This document shows, in pieces, positions 16,522 through 24,841 of a stretch of DNA of 64,000 nt; position 1 is the stretch's first letter; every line of letters begins with the position of its first letter. Source of the stretch: an uncultured Eubacteriales bacterium (GTDB lineage Bacteria > Bacillota > Clostridia > Christensenellales > CAG-314); the NCBI GenBank assembly GCA_900546875.1, contig URET01000001.1:62001-126000 (forward strand), in the 5' to 3' direction. The notes under the pieces were generated by a model, which saw only the letters and a program-made list of their open reading frames with translations, made no database searches and was not told the origin of the DNA. The position numbers and the translations under genes are program-made.

Positions 16522-17466
16522 ATGAAATTTATAGAATTGGATGAGCATCTGAAAAAGGGGATATCTTCTTTTTATGTGATAAGCGGAGAAGATGCTTATT
16601 GTCGCACGTCAGCGGCGGAGAAGATAGTTGCCGCGGCTCATATAGCGTTGCCCGAAATCAATTTTACCGAAACTGAGAGTAACGTACAGGCTGTGATGGA
16701 AGCAGCCGTTTGTTTGCCGGTGATGAGTGAAAGGAGGGTGGTGAAGGCGAGGGAGGTATATCCCTCGCAAAGTCAGACCGAGATCATAAAGGAGTATCTG
16801 AAGTCGCCGAACGAGGGTACGACAGTGATAATAGTGAATGAAAACAAGAGTCTGATTGAGAAACTCAAAGGAGCAGTAAGCGTAGACTGTTCCAAGCTGG
16901 AAACGGGGGTGTTAGTCAGGTGGATAACGGCTGATTTAAAGAGATCCGGGAAGCTCATTTCTCCCGAAAACGCACTTTTGATAGCCGAATATTGTTTGAA
17001 AGACATGTCGATGATAAGTTTGGAAACCGAGAAGTTATCAAATTCCGGAGAAAGGGAAATAACGCGTGAAATCATAGAGAAATTGGTCAGCAGGGAAACC
17101 GATTACAGCGTGTTTGAGCTTACCGACAAGATAGCGCTTAAAGACGTGAAGGGGGCGATGGAGATTCTTGACGGGTTATTATCTGCCGGAGTGGAACCGG
17201 TATATATATTGGGTTCGGTATATTCTTTTTTCAGGCGGATGTTTTATTCGGTAAACAGTAAAGGAAGCGGAAAGGAGGAGATTGCGGCAGCTTTAGGAGT
17301 AAAGGAAGGCGCGGTGACGTTTGCGATGAAGAAAGGGAACTTGTTCGGAGCGGTAAAACTCAGAAAGCTTATGAAGATGTGTCTTGAAGCTGATTACGAT
17401 ATCAAGACTTCTGCTGCGGATAAAGAAGGAAGATTGCGCATGCTGATTATCCGGGCATGTATGTAG
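16522..17466 (+). CDS. holA: DNA polymerase III subunit delta (HolA)
   Basis: The 314-residue protein matches clamp-loader delta in length and layout: an N-terminal YVISGEDAYCRTSAAEKI segment corresponding to the inactive nucleotide-binding lobe, a middle AAA+ lid region, and a C-terminal helical collar with EPVYILGSVYSFFRRM. Delta opens the sliding clamp for loading at replication forks. It follows comEC by 47 bases, the usual neighbourhood. ATG 16522 has an AGGAAAGAGG site. The next gene follows across a 21-base tandem duplication. Confidence 0.9.
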   Translation: MKFIELDEHLKKGISSFYVISGEDAYCRTSAAEKIVAAAHIALPEINFTETESNVQAVMEAAVCLPVMSERRVVKAREVYPSQSQTEIIKEYLKSPNEGTTVIIVNENKSLIEKLKGAVSVDCSKLETGVLVRWITADLKRSGKLISPENALLIAEYCLKDMSMISLETEKLSNSGEREITREIIEKLVSRETDYSVFELTDKIALKDVKGAMEILDGLLSAGVEPVYILGSVYSFFRRMFYSVNSKGSGKEEIAAALGVKEGAVTFAMKKGNLFGAVKLRKLMKMCLEADYDIKTSAADKEGRLRMLIIRACM

Positions 17467-17468
17467 GA

Positions 17469-17510
17469 GAGGACGGAAAGAAGCTTGAAGAGGACGGAAA
17501 GAGGCTTGAA
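17469..17510 (+). repeat. 21-base tandem duplication containing a ribosome site
   Basis: GAGGACGGAAAGAAGCTTGA plus A at 17469-17489 is repeated at 17490-17510 with one change (A to G). The second copy supplies the AAAGAGG ribosome site of the gene starting at 17512. Confidence 0.85.
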
Positions 17511-17511
17511 T

Positions 17512-18036
17512 ATGAACGGGATCATTAAAAAAGTATCTGAAGAAAAGAAATACTACATTGCATTGGTGGTAATTTTCATAATGTCGATGATGATTTGCGA
17601 CTATTTCCCATTTGCGTACAGATTTAAAGAGGTTCTTACGACCGGACAATACGGTGCTGAGATCATATTTTTCATTTCTTTATTTGCCGGAGCGGTAAAG
17701 GGTGCGTTATTTGTAGCTTTTTTTTATGCGGCGGGATATATAGCAAAAAGGTTTCTTTATTGGAAATATGATTTTATAAAAATCGTATTGATTTTGTCAT
17801 TGGGTGTAGGGGCGTGCGGTGCTTTTTTACGCGGATTGATACGTTTGTTGTATCTGGCGTCGCCGATTTTTTATTTATATGATTTTTATCTGGTAAAAAC
17901 AGTGGTATGTATTGCGTCGATACTGATTTTCAATATTCTGCTTAAGAAGTGGTATGTGAAGTATTATCCGGTGATATATGCGCGACGTTGGCTTATTTAT
18001 GTAGCAAGTATTGTTTTTGCATATGCCGTATCTTAA
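17512..18036 (+). CDS. Multi-pass membrane protein of unknown function
   Basis: The product, from ATG 17512, has 174 residues and about four transmembrane helices (YYIALVVIFIMSMMICDYF; IIFFISLFAGAVKGALFVAF; IVLILSLGVGACGAF; TVVCIASILIFNILL) with basic loops. The longer frame from TTG 17485 lacks a ribosome site, whereas ATG 17512 follows AAAGAGG. It sits between holA and an M28 peptidase, 17 bases before the latter. I do not recognise the family; the layout suggests a small integral membrane protein or transport component. Confidence 0.65.
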   Translation: MNGIIKKVSEEKKYYIALVVIFIMSMMICDYFPFAYRFKEVLTTGQYGAEIIFFISLFAGAVKGALFVAFFYAAGYIAKRFLYWKYDFIKIVLILSLGVGACGAFLRGLIRLLYLASPIFYLYDFYLVKTVVCIASILIFNILLKKWYVKYYPVIYARRWLIYVASIVFAYAVS

Positions 18037-18053
18037 AAGGCGAGGGAAGGAAC

Positions 18054-19181
18054 ATGAAGAAAATTACGTTGGGGTTGATAATGATTGCCGTTCTGATGAT
18101 CGCGGTACTGATAATGCCCGGAATAGATACAGCTAAAGCTGATGACGAAGAAGGAAACGAAGCATATGAGGTATTGAAGGATTTTCTTGAAAGCTGTCCG
18201 AACAGAAAGAGCTTTACCGAAGGAGAAAAAGCTGCGGCAGAATATGTAAAAGACAAATTTGAGGAATACGGTTATACCGCTGAGCTTTTGAGTTCCGAGA
18301 GCGGCGGAGATTTCGGTTCAATATGTACAAGTGCGATGGCTGTGAAGGAGAGCGGCGGAGAAAAGACTGTCGTTATAACTGCTCATCTTGACAGTCTTGG
18401 TTTAGGTGAAGGCGCTTTTGACAACGGAACGGGAGTAGCGGCTCTGTTGCTTACCGCAAAAAGGCTCAGTGAAGAGGAGTTGCCGTTCAAGGTGGTGTTT
18501 TTGGCGACGGGAGGAGAGGAAGAAGGCTTTGTAGGGGTTGACTATTTTCTGAAAAGCAGCGGAGGGAAATACGATATAGTTCTTAATATTAATTATGATG
18601 TCTGTGCCGGGGGAGAAGAGGTTTATATTTTCAGTGAAGACATACCGACTCCACAGCTCGATTACTTTGCGGAGGCGGCGAAGTCGGTCGGAGCTGATAT
18701 AAAGTCTGTGGTGTACCTGCCGACAAGTTTTTACGCCGGGATGTATGTCAACATCGGACAGGCCAACGACGGATACGTATTCAGACAGGCGGGGATCCCG
18801 AGTATTTTGTTTTTTTCGGGCAAAATAGAATCCGAATACGGGGTTTATATCGAAACGGACGAATTTCTGAACAATATTATGCATACCTCATCCGATACTT
18901 TTGAAGAAATAAACAAAAGAAACCCCGATTTTAAAAAACAATTAGAAAGTATTGTAAAAACGGTAGTTAATGGCTTGACAAATCCGGAATTTGAAGCTAA
19001 AATAAACAGCGCAGTGGTTGTGAGCGGCGTAGAGTATGAGCTTCCGTATTATTTATCGGTTGCCGTGAATGCGGCAACGATCATTGCGGCAGTTATTTGT
19101 CTGATAAAGTATTCCGGAAAGGGAAAAAATATCCGACCCGATAAAGGGAAGGATGATTCCGAAGACGTTTTCGGTTACTGA
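18054..19181 (+). CDS. Exported M28-family zinc aminopeptidase with C-terminal membrane anchor
   Basis: The 375-residue protein starts at ATG 18054 after GAGGGAAGG, with an N-terminal signal or anchor segment (MKKITLGLIMIAVLMIAVLI). The M28 domain has the expected two-zinc ligands: H111 (TAHLDS), D123 (FDNGTG), E155/E156 (GGEEEG), an aspartate in INYDVCAGG near 184 and H near 278 (IMHTSSDT). A second hydrophobic helix (YYLSVAVNAATIIAAVICLI, about 337-356) and a charged tail follow, so the catalytic domain should face outward, held by one or two membrane segments. It should release N-terminal amino acids from peptides. The stop codon's last base touches the tRNA-Pro gene. Confidence 0.87.
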   Translation: MKKITLGLIMIAVLMIAVLIMPGIDTAKADDEEGNEAYEVLKDFLESCPNRKSFTEGEKAAAEYVKDKFEEYGYTAELLSSESGGDFGSICTSAMAVKESGGEKTVVITAHLDSLGLGEGAFDNGTGVAALLLTAKRLSEEELPFKVVFLATGGEEEGFVGVDYFLKSSGGKYDIVLNINYDVCAGGEEVYIFSEDIPTPQLDYFAEAAKSVGADIKSVVYLPTSFYAGMYVNIGQANDGYVFRQAGIPSILFFSGKIESEYGVYIETDEFLNNIMHTSSDTFEEINKRNPDFKKQLESIVKTVVNGLTNPEFEAKINSAVVVSGVEYELPYYLSVAVNAATIIAAVICLIKYSGKGKNIRPDKGKDDSEDVFGY

Positions 19182-19258
19182 CTGGGTGTGGCGCAGTTTG
19201 GTAGCGCGCCAGAATGGGGTTCTGGAGGTCGCAAGTTCAATTCTTGTCACCCAGACCA
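19182..19258 (+). tRNA. tRNA-Pro (GGG)
   Basis: The acceptor stem pairs CTGGGTG (19182-19188) with CACCCAG (19248-19254). The anticodon arm CCAGA-ATGGGGT-TCTGG gives anticodon GGG, and CCA is encoded at 19256-19258. It begins on the base after the stop codon of the M28 peptidase gene, so it is probably cut out of the same transcript unless a promoter lies within that gene. Confidence 0.95.
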
Positions 19259-19267
19259 AGCAAATGT

Positions 19268-19313
19268 GATCCGAACTTATCTCCGATCGGGGATGCGTTC
19301 GGATCCTTTGTTT
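19268..19313 (+). terminator. Long hairpin after tRNA-Pro, probable terminator
   Basis: GATCCGAAC (19268-19276) pairs perfectly with GTTCGGATC (19297-19305), and inside it ATCTCC (19279-19284) pairs with GGGGAT (19289-19294). Only a weak T-rich tail (CTTTGTTT) follows, so it may instead protect the RNA end. Confidence 0.6.
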
Positions 19314-20093
19314 ATACAGTTGACTCACATCGATGTAACCGTAAAGAGAGCCTGCACAAAAGTATACTTATTATGTATCAGAAACAAACGTTTATAATTA
19401 CGGGTATCAGTACCGGATTAATTTTTAATATATCCGGAATTTCAGTATGATAATCATCGGTTCGAACGTACGTGAGGATACGATATAACGATATCAGATC
19501 AGTGCAGACGATTGACAGATATTTTTCACTGTGCAATATTCGTTTATAATGGGCAGTTTTTTTAATTTTAGTTGCAAAAGCGATGATAAAACAGTCCTGT
19601 TTTCAGACCTGAAAAGCTCGGATACAAAATCCGGATATAGATCAGGATATAAATAAGGTATCAGATCAAAATCCGTATTTTTTCAGAATATTTTTCAGAG
19701 AGCGAGATTTAAAAAGTTTTATTTTTCAATTCGGAAGAGCCGGTTCGAAGCGGAAGCAAGATTTACTTAATTTATGGCTGCAGTAGTTGTTTCTGTTGAC
19801 GAACGAAAATCCGAAAATTTGATATTTTTTTAGAATTTTTTTCGAACAAATCTGACAGGATAACAAAAAAACGGTTCAAACAGCTTATAAAAATACAAAA
19901 ATCTGTTTCAAAGGGTGAAATCCGAAAAAATCCCGGATTCGTAATTATTAAGCTATAGCGTAAATTTCAGAAAACAGGCTGAAGTCGGGCATGGTATTTT
20001 TTTGTTTCAGATTATGTTTAATATATAATTAATTTTATAAATATTAAGATATTTAAAATAAAATTACAAAATTCAATAATATTTTAAAAAGTA
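19314..20093. other. AT-rich non-coding stretch
   Basis: About 0.8 kb with no gene-like frame and no clear ribosome sites. It becomes very AT-rich toward 20000-20090 (long runs of A and T), just before the promoter at 20094. Such DNA can be curved or act as an upstream activating region. Nothing else could be identified. Confidence 0.6.
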
Positions 20094-20122
20094 TTGACAA
20101 AGAAAAAGAATTATGTTAAGAT
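20094..20122 (+). promoter_or_regulatory. Promoter of the candidate structured RNA
   Basis: TTGACA (20094-20099) and TAAGAT (20117-20122) are separated by exactly 17 bases. The predicted start is near 20129. Confidence 0.75.
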
Positions 20123-20128
20123 AATTTT

Positions 20129-20336
20129 GTTCACAGTTTCGTATAGACTGTTATTTTGTTATGCAAGGCAAATCAGCCTGCATTATAAAAATTGTTATGG
20201 AGAGCTGATCGCACGTAGACGATCCTACGCAAATACTTAATGATCTGCAGGGCCGGCAGCATGTATTTGTGTATTTCAGACTTAGTGTCAGCTATATAGA
20301 GCACGAGATCCCGGTCATGAACCGGGATTTTTTCGT
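20129..20336 (+). ncRNA. Candidate structured RNA of about 205 nt, function unknown
   Basis: The stretch lies between a good promoter and a strong terminator, has no coding frame, and folds well. Visible pairings: ACAGT/ACTGT (20133-20137 with 20147-20151); ATGCA-a-GGC with GCC-TGCAT (20161-20169 with 20176-20183); AGCTGA with TCAGCT (20203-20208 with 20288-20293) enclosing three elements; CGTAG/CTACG (about 20214-20218 with 20225-20229); CAAATAC/GTATTTG (20230-20236 with 20263-20269); and CTGC/GCAG (20245-20248 with 20256-20259). It could be a stand-alone small RNA or an attenuating leader of the surface-protein gene at 20460. I tried to match it to 6S RNA, SRP RNA, tmRNA and common riboswitches and could not. 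Confidence 0.55.
20310..20336 (+). terminator. Terminator of the candidate RNA
   Basis: ATCCCGGT pairs with ACCGGGAT around the loop CATGA, followed by a run of six T. The eight-pair GC-rich stem is strong. It lies about 125 bases before the start of the next gene, compatible with either an RNA end or attenuation. Confidence 0.85.
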
Positions 20337-20459
20337 AATCGGGTATTTACGGATGAAAGAGTTTTGTCAGTAAAGGTCAATATAGCGATAAAGGATGTCC
20401 GAAACGTTTTATATGCAGCGAGACAGGGCGTACACTTAAAAGCAAAAAGGAGGATATAT

Positions 20460-21602
20460 ATGAAAAACAAGTTGATTGTGACTGTTGTTATGATTTGCAT
20501 GGCGGTATGTATACTGGCGATGGCGTTGTATATCATACTGGGCAATAATAACGCAGTTTGCAAGGTTACCTTTGATTCTGACGGAGGGACCGAGGTAGCT
20601 GAAATCAATGTAATGGCGGGGCTGACGATTAACGAACCGCATACAGAAAAGGAGGGATATATTTTTGACGGGTGGTATTTGGACGATGAACTTTTCTCCT
20701 TTGCCACGCCGGTTGAAAAAGATATCGCTCTGAAAGCTAAGTGGACGAAAATAAGCATGTATACGGTGACTTATTATGTTCGGGAAGAAGTATTTGCAGC
20801 TGAGACTGTTGCAGCAGGAGAGAAGGCCCCTTATGTTGCAGCGCCTGAGATAGAAGGATACATTTTTACCGAATGGCAGAAAGGAGGAGAAGCTTGGGAT
20901 TTTGATGGTGCGGTAACTGAGGACATGACACTTACAGCTGTGTACGAATTTAATTATGCGCAGTATATAATGGATATCTGCACCGAGCTGACTGATCTGA
21001 GGTTAAGGCTTGAAGGAGAAGGTTTCGGGTACAATTACACTCAGGAGAATGCCGAAAACATATGTTCGGTATATAGCGGAGCGATATTGGCGATACAGCT
21101 GGCAAAAACTGAGGAAGAAGCCGATGAGATATATGAAAAAGCTGTTGCTGACATGAATGCGGTGGAAACGCTCAGACAAAGGCTGGAAAAACATTATGAA
21201 GAATTGATTTCAGGTGAATATTTTCCGGAGAATTTAGCTGAGCTGGAGGAGATATATCTTAACGCACTCGATGATTACGATGCTTATGAAGGCGGGATAC
21301 CCACTCCTGAAACTGTAGTGAATAATGCTATTGAGGCCATGGATGCGGTGCTGACAAAAGCCGAGAACATATTATTGGCCGAAGCCGAGGCTGACAGAAA
21401 GATCAGTGAATTGAATGATTATGTAGGAGCGCTTGACAAGAGTTTATACACTGAGGAAAACTGGATATCGATAATGACGATACTTGAAGAAGGGATTGCG
21501 GAAATAACGGCGAATATCGAAAACGGTATAAACGCAGTATGCGAGGCATATGAGCGCGTTATAGATATGATAAACGCCGTACCTGAGATCGAAAACACAT
21601 AG
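20460..21602 (+). CDS. Membrane-anchored InlB-repeat protein with helical FIVAR-like region
   Basis: From ATG 20460 (after AAAGGAGGA) the product has 380 residues: an N-terminal membrane anchor or signal segment (about 5-29), then two Listeria-Bacteroides (InlB B-type) repeats at about 35-100 and 100-160 with the typical GYIFDGWYLD and GYIFTEWQ motifs, then an acidic helical region (about 160-380) whose A-ENICSVY and EEADEIYEKAVADMNAVE patterns resemble FIVAR three-helix domains. No LPXTG sorting motif or C-terminal anchor is present. It is probably displayed on the cell surface through the N-terminal helix, with an adhesive role by family analogy only. Confidence 0.75.
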   Translation: MKNKLIVTVVMICMAVCILAMALYIILGNNNAVCKVTFDSDGGTEVAEINVMAGLTINEPHTEKEGYIFDGWYLDDELFSFATPVEKDIALKAKWTKISMYTVTYYVREEVFAAETVAAGEKAPYVAAPEIEGYIFTEWQKGGEAWDFDGAVTEDMTLTAVYEFNYAQYIMDICTELTDLRLRLEGEGFGYNYTQENAENICSVYSGAILAIQLAKTEEEADEIYEKAVADMNAVETLRQRLEKHYEELISGEYFPENLAELEEIYLNALDDYDAYEGGIPTPETVVNNAIEAMDAVLTKAENILLAEAEADRKISELNDYVGALDKSLYTEENWISIMTILEEGIAEITANIENGINAVCEAYERVIDMINAVPEIENT

Positions 21603-21745
21603 CGGCGAGATATATACTGAATGAAAAAGCAAAAAAGCGATTAAGTCAGATAATGTCTAAGCGAAACGAAAAAATTATTGAAAACGATGATTTACGTTCT
21701 TGATATCAGAACGCAAGATAAAAACAAAAAAATCAGGAGGACATC

Positions 21746-24664
21746 ATGAACAAAAAAATTCTTTTCATAATGGTCGCGATATTATTGGTATTGACGCTTG
21801 TCGGATGTGAAAAACTGTATTCGATAACGGTTGAAGTCAACGGAAACGGCACCGCAGCGGCCGATGTGGCGAGTGCATCCGAGGGTAGGACGGTTACATT
21901 AACAGTAACGCCTGACGAAGGATACGAATTAAAAAGTATAAGTGTAAACGGAGAAGAGATAGAAGGTACGAGCTTTGCGATGCCGGCGAGCAATGTAACG
22001 GTAGTGGTAGAATTTGCGAAGCAGATAAAGGTATACACGGTAGTATTCAAGAACTGGGACGGAACAGTATTAAAGACCGAGCAAGTAGAGGAGGGGAAAT
22101 CCGCGACGGCGCCGGCCACACCGGTAAGGGAAGCGGACGAATCCAATACATATGAATTTATCGGATGGAGTGAAGATTTCAGCGAAGTTACGTCGGATAT
22201 GGAGGTAATAGCGCAGTTTGAGGCCAAGCCGATATTGAAACACACGGTAACTTTCATGCTTGACGAAAATACCGTGTATATTGAAGTGCCCGTACTTGAT
22301 GGAGAAAAGGTAGAGAGGCCTGCGGATCCTGAAAAGGCAGGTTATGTATTTTCATACTGGTCGCAGTCGATAGCTGGAAGAGCGTTCGATTTCGATACAG
22401 CCGTCACAGGCGACATAATTCTTTATGCCAACTGGACGGAAAAGACCACTTTCACCGTAACATTCATGCTTGATGAAACGGCAGAATATATGCAGGTGAC
22501 AGTCAATAAGGGAGAAAAGGTAGAGAGGCCTGCGGATCCCGAAAAGGCAGGTTATGAATTTTCATACTGGTCACAGTCGATAGGCGGAAGGGCGTTTAAT
22601 TTCGATACAGCCATCACAGGCGACTTGACGCTTTATGCCAACTGGACGGAAGCTACATCGTTTACCGTGACATTCATGCTTGACGATATGGTGGAATATC
22701 TGAGTATAACAGTCGAAAAGGGAGATAAGGTAGAAAGGCCTGCCGATCCCGAAAAGCTCGGATATGAATTTTCATACTGGTCACAGTCGATAGGCGGAAG
22801 GGCGTTTGATTTCAATACATCAATAACTGCCGACCTGACGCTTTATGCCAACTGGACGGAAGTTGAATGCTTCACTGTAACATTCATGCTTGATGAAACG
22901 GAAGAATACATATCTGTATTGGTAAATGCCGGCGACCATGCCGAAGAACCTGCCGATCCCGAGAGGGACGGGTATGAGTTTACCTATTGGTCTCAGTCCA
23001 TAGGAGGAAAGGCGTATAATTTCAATACTCCCGTAACGGCGGATCTTACGCTTTATGCAAATTGGACGGAGGTCACATACCTTACCGTGACATTCATGCT
23101 TGATGAAACGGAAGAATATATGAAAGTTAACGTCAACTCGGGAGAGAAGGTCGAGCAGCCTGCTGATCCTTTGAGGAGCGGGTACACGTTTATGTTCTGG
23201 TCTCAGTCAGTAGGCGGAAGGGCATTTAATTTTGATACAGCTATAACAAGCAATATAGTGCTTTATGCAAACTGGACGGAATCGGATACGGTTTTAGTGA
23301 CTTTCATGGTTGATGGAGAGATCTATCTGAAAGTAAGCACGGAAAAGGATCAACCTTTAGTGAAGCCTGCCGATCCCGTGAAGGAAGGGTACGTATTCAG
23401 TTACTGGTCATTATCCGAGGGAGGCAGAGCGTATGACTTCTCTTCCGTTGTAACGGAAGATATGATTTTATATGCTAACTGGGAGACAAAAGTCATCGTA
23501 ACTGTAACATTTATGGTAGATGGTGAAGTTTATCTTTCTGTCGATGCGTTTACCGGCGAAACAGTGGAGCGTCCTATAGATCCGCATAAAGAAGGATTTG
23601 TATTTTTATACTGGAAAAACGGCGATAATCCGTATGACTTCACAACGCCGCTTACCGGAGATCTTGTATTAACGGCATATTTTGTAGAAGGGGAAGTGAC
23701 ATATCATGACGTTACATTCTATGTCGACGATGTCATATATCTTATAATTGTGGTGCCTGATAACGGAGTAATCGAAAGGCCGACAGATCCCGAGAAGAGC
23801 GGATGGTACTTTGATTGCTGGCTGACCGAAGATGGCACAGAATATGATTTTACTTCTATCATAACGGAAGACTTCAGTTTATATGCGTCATTTTACTGTG
23901 ACTATACAATTGTTGACGGCGAACTTATTTCTTATAACGGAACCGATAAGGATCTTATAATACCTGAAGGCGTAACGTTCATAAACGGAATAAGCAATAA
24001 CGGTGTTGTATCAAGCAGATTTTTCGGAATGGGTATAAAGTCTGTAAAGCTTCCTTCGACTCTTGAAGTCCTTGGCGATTATGCGTTCCATTCCTGCACT
24101 GATCTTGAATCTGTTGATTTTTCGCTTTGCAGCGAACTTAAGACAATAGGTCACAGAGCTTTCCAGGGCTGCAAGATAACCTCGATAATGATACCTGCCA
24201 GTGTGACCGCATTGGGAGTCAAAGTTTCCGATATAGCCACGACGGACGCTTCGGGTATATACGGATTTGTATTTTTCGGTTGTTCCGCTCTTACGAGCGT
24301 AGAATTTGAAGAGGGTTCACTTCTCGAGGATTTAGGATACAAGCATTTCTGGAACTGTCCGAATCTCAAGAAGCTTGTGATACCTGCATCTGTAACGAAG
24401 ATAGGAGATCAGCTTTTCAATACGACGTGTGCGCTGGAAGAATTATACGTATACGCTGCGGTGCCTCCGACTCTCGGAACAGACGCATTGAAGTATCTTC
24501 CTACAACATGCAAAATATACATTCCGGAAGGAACGTATGATGATTACGCCGACGCACTCGGATGGATGTCTTATTTCGATCAGTTGATCGAAATGAACGG
24601 CGCAAATACCAATACACTCGGAATGCCTGCTATTTGCATTGATAAAAGAGAAGATGTATTATAA
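21746..24664 (+). CDS. Surface lipoprotein with InlB tandem repeats and BspA-type LRRs
   Basis: The 972-residue protein has a lipoprotein signal ending in LTLVGC (lipid-bearing Cys21), a beta-rich bacterial repeat (about 24-92), an InlB-type repeat (about 95-160), then six consecutive 70-residue InlB repeats followed by two or three more divergent ones to about 725. Each repeat has the pattern TVTFMLDE...GEKVERPADPEK...YWSQS...LYANWTE. The last part (about 730-960) is a block of BspA-type LRRs (LPSTLEVLGDYAFHSCTDLE, LKKLVIPASVTKIGDQLFN). ATG 21746 follows CAGGAGGA. It should be anchored in the outer leaflet of the membrane and extend through the wall. Binding partners cannot be predicted. Confidence 0.85.
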   Translation: MNKKILFIMVAILLVLTLVGCEKLYSITVEVNGNGTAAADVASASEGRTVTLTVTPDEGYELKSISVNGEEIEGTSFAMPASNVTVVVEFAKQIKVYTVVFKNWDGTVLKTEQVEEGKSATAPATPVREADESNTYEFIGWSEDFSEVTSDMEVIAQFEAKPILKHTVTFMLDENTVYIEVPVLDGEKVERPADPEKAGYVFSYWSQSIAGRAFDFDTAVTGDIILYANWTEKTTFTVTFMLDETAEYMQVTVNKGEKVERPADPEKAGYEFSYWSQSIGGRAFNFDTAITGDLTLYANWTEATSFTVTFMLDDMVEYLSITVEKGDKVERPADPEKLGYEFSYWSQSIGGRAFDFNTSITADLTLYANWTEVECFTVTFMLDETEEYISVLVNAGDHAEEPADPERDGYEFTYWSQSIGGKAYNFNTPVTADLTLYANWTEVTYLTVTFMLDETEEYMKVNVNSGEKVEQPADPLRSGYTFMFWSQSVGGRAFNFDTAITSNIVLYANWTESDTVLVTFMVDGEIYLKVSTEKDQPLVKPADPVKEGYVFSYWSLSEGGRAYDFSSVVTEDMILYANWETKVIVTVTFMVDGEVYLSVDAFTGETVERPIDPHKEGFVFLYWKNGDNPYDFTTPLTGDLVLTAYFVEGEVTYHDVTFYVDDVIYLIIVVPDNGVIERPTDPEKSGWYFDCWLTEDGTEYDFTSIITEDFSLYASFYCDYTIVDGELISYNGTDKDLIIPEGVTFINGISNNGVVSSRFFGMGIKSVKLPSTLEVLGDYAFHSCTDLESVDFSLCSELKTIGHRAFQGCKITSIMIPASVTALGVKVSDIATTDASGIYGFVFFGCSALTSVEFEEGSLLEDLGYKHFWNCPNLKKLVIPASVTKIGDQLFNTTCALEELYVYAAVPPTLGTDALKYLPTTCKIYIPEGTYDDYADALGWMSYFDQLIEMNGANTNTLGMPAICIDKREDVL
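22241..23290 (+). repeat. Five 210-bp in-frame tandem repeats
   Basis: The anchor TTCATGCT occurs at 22253, 22463, 22673, 22883 and 23093, exactly 210 bases apart, with a sixth related copy (TTCATGGT) at 23303. The first three copies are nearly identical over long stretches. The period equals 70 codons, so recombination between copies would change protein length without breaking the frame. Confidence 0.9.
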
Positions 24665-24766
24665 AAACTGACTTAAAGAAATCAGAGAATAATAAAATTC
24701 GGGAATAGGTTTTAGGATAATAGTTTTTGATTTGCAAACGGAAAAGTAAGCAGTAGCAAAAAAGCT

Positions 24767-24798
24767 GAGCCTGAAGACGTACTTCAGGCTCGGTTTAA
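24767..24798 (+). terminator. Hairpin, possible terminator
   Basis: GAGCCTGAAG (24767-24776) pairs with CTTCAGGCTC (24782-24791) around a five-base loop, followed by a weak T-rich tail (GGTTTAAGTTT). It lies between the lipoprotein and protease genes and may only partly stop transcription. Confidence 0.55.
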
Positions 24799-24841
24799 GT
24801 TTAAGGATAGACATTGACAGCTGGCAGAACAGGAGGTAAAA

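Noticed and set aside
17949..18053. Longer N-terminus of the M28 peptidase from GTG 17949
   Set aside because: It overlaps the preceding gene and encodes cysteine-rich, non-conserved sequence; ATG 18054 has a ribosome site and a proper signal segment.
20129..20336. Identity as 6S RNA, SRP RNA or tmRNA
   Set aside because: 6S would need one long rod with a central bubble, and SRP and tmRNA have conserved cores that are not present.
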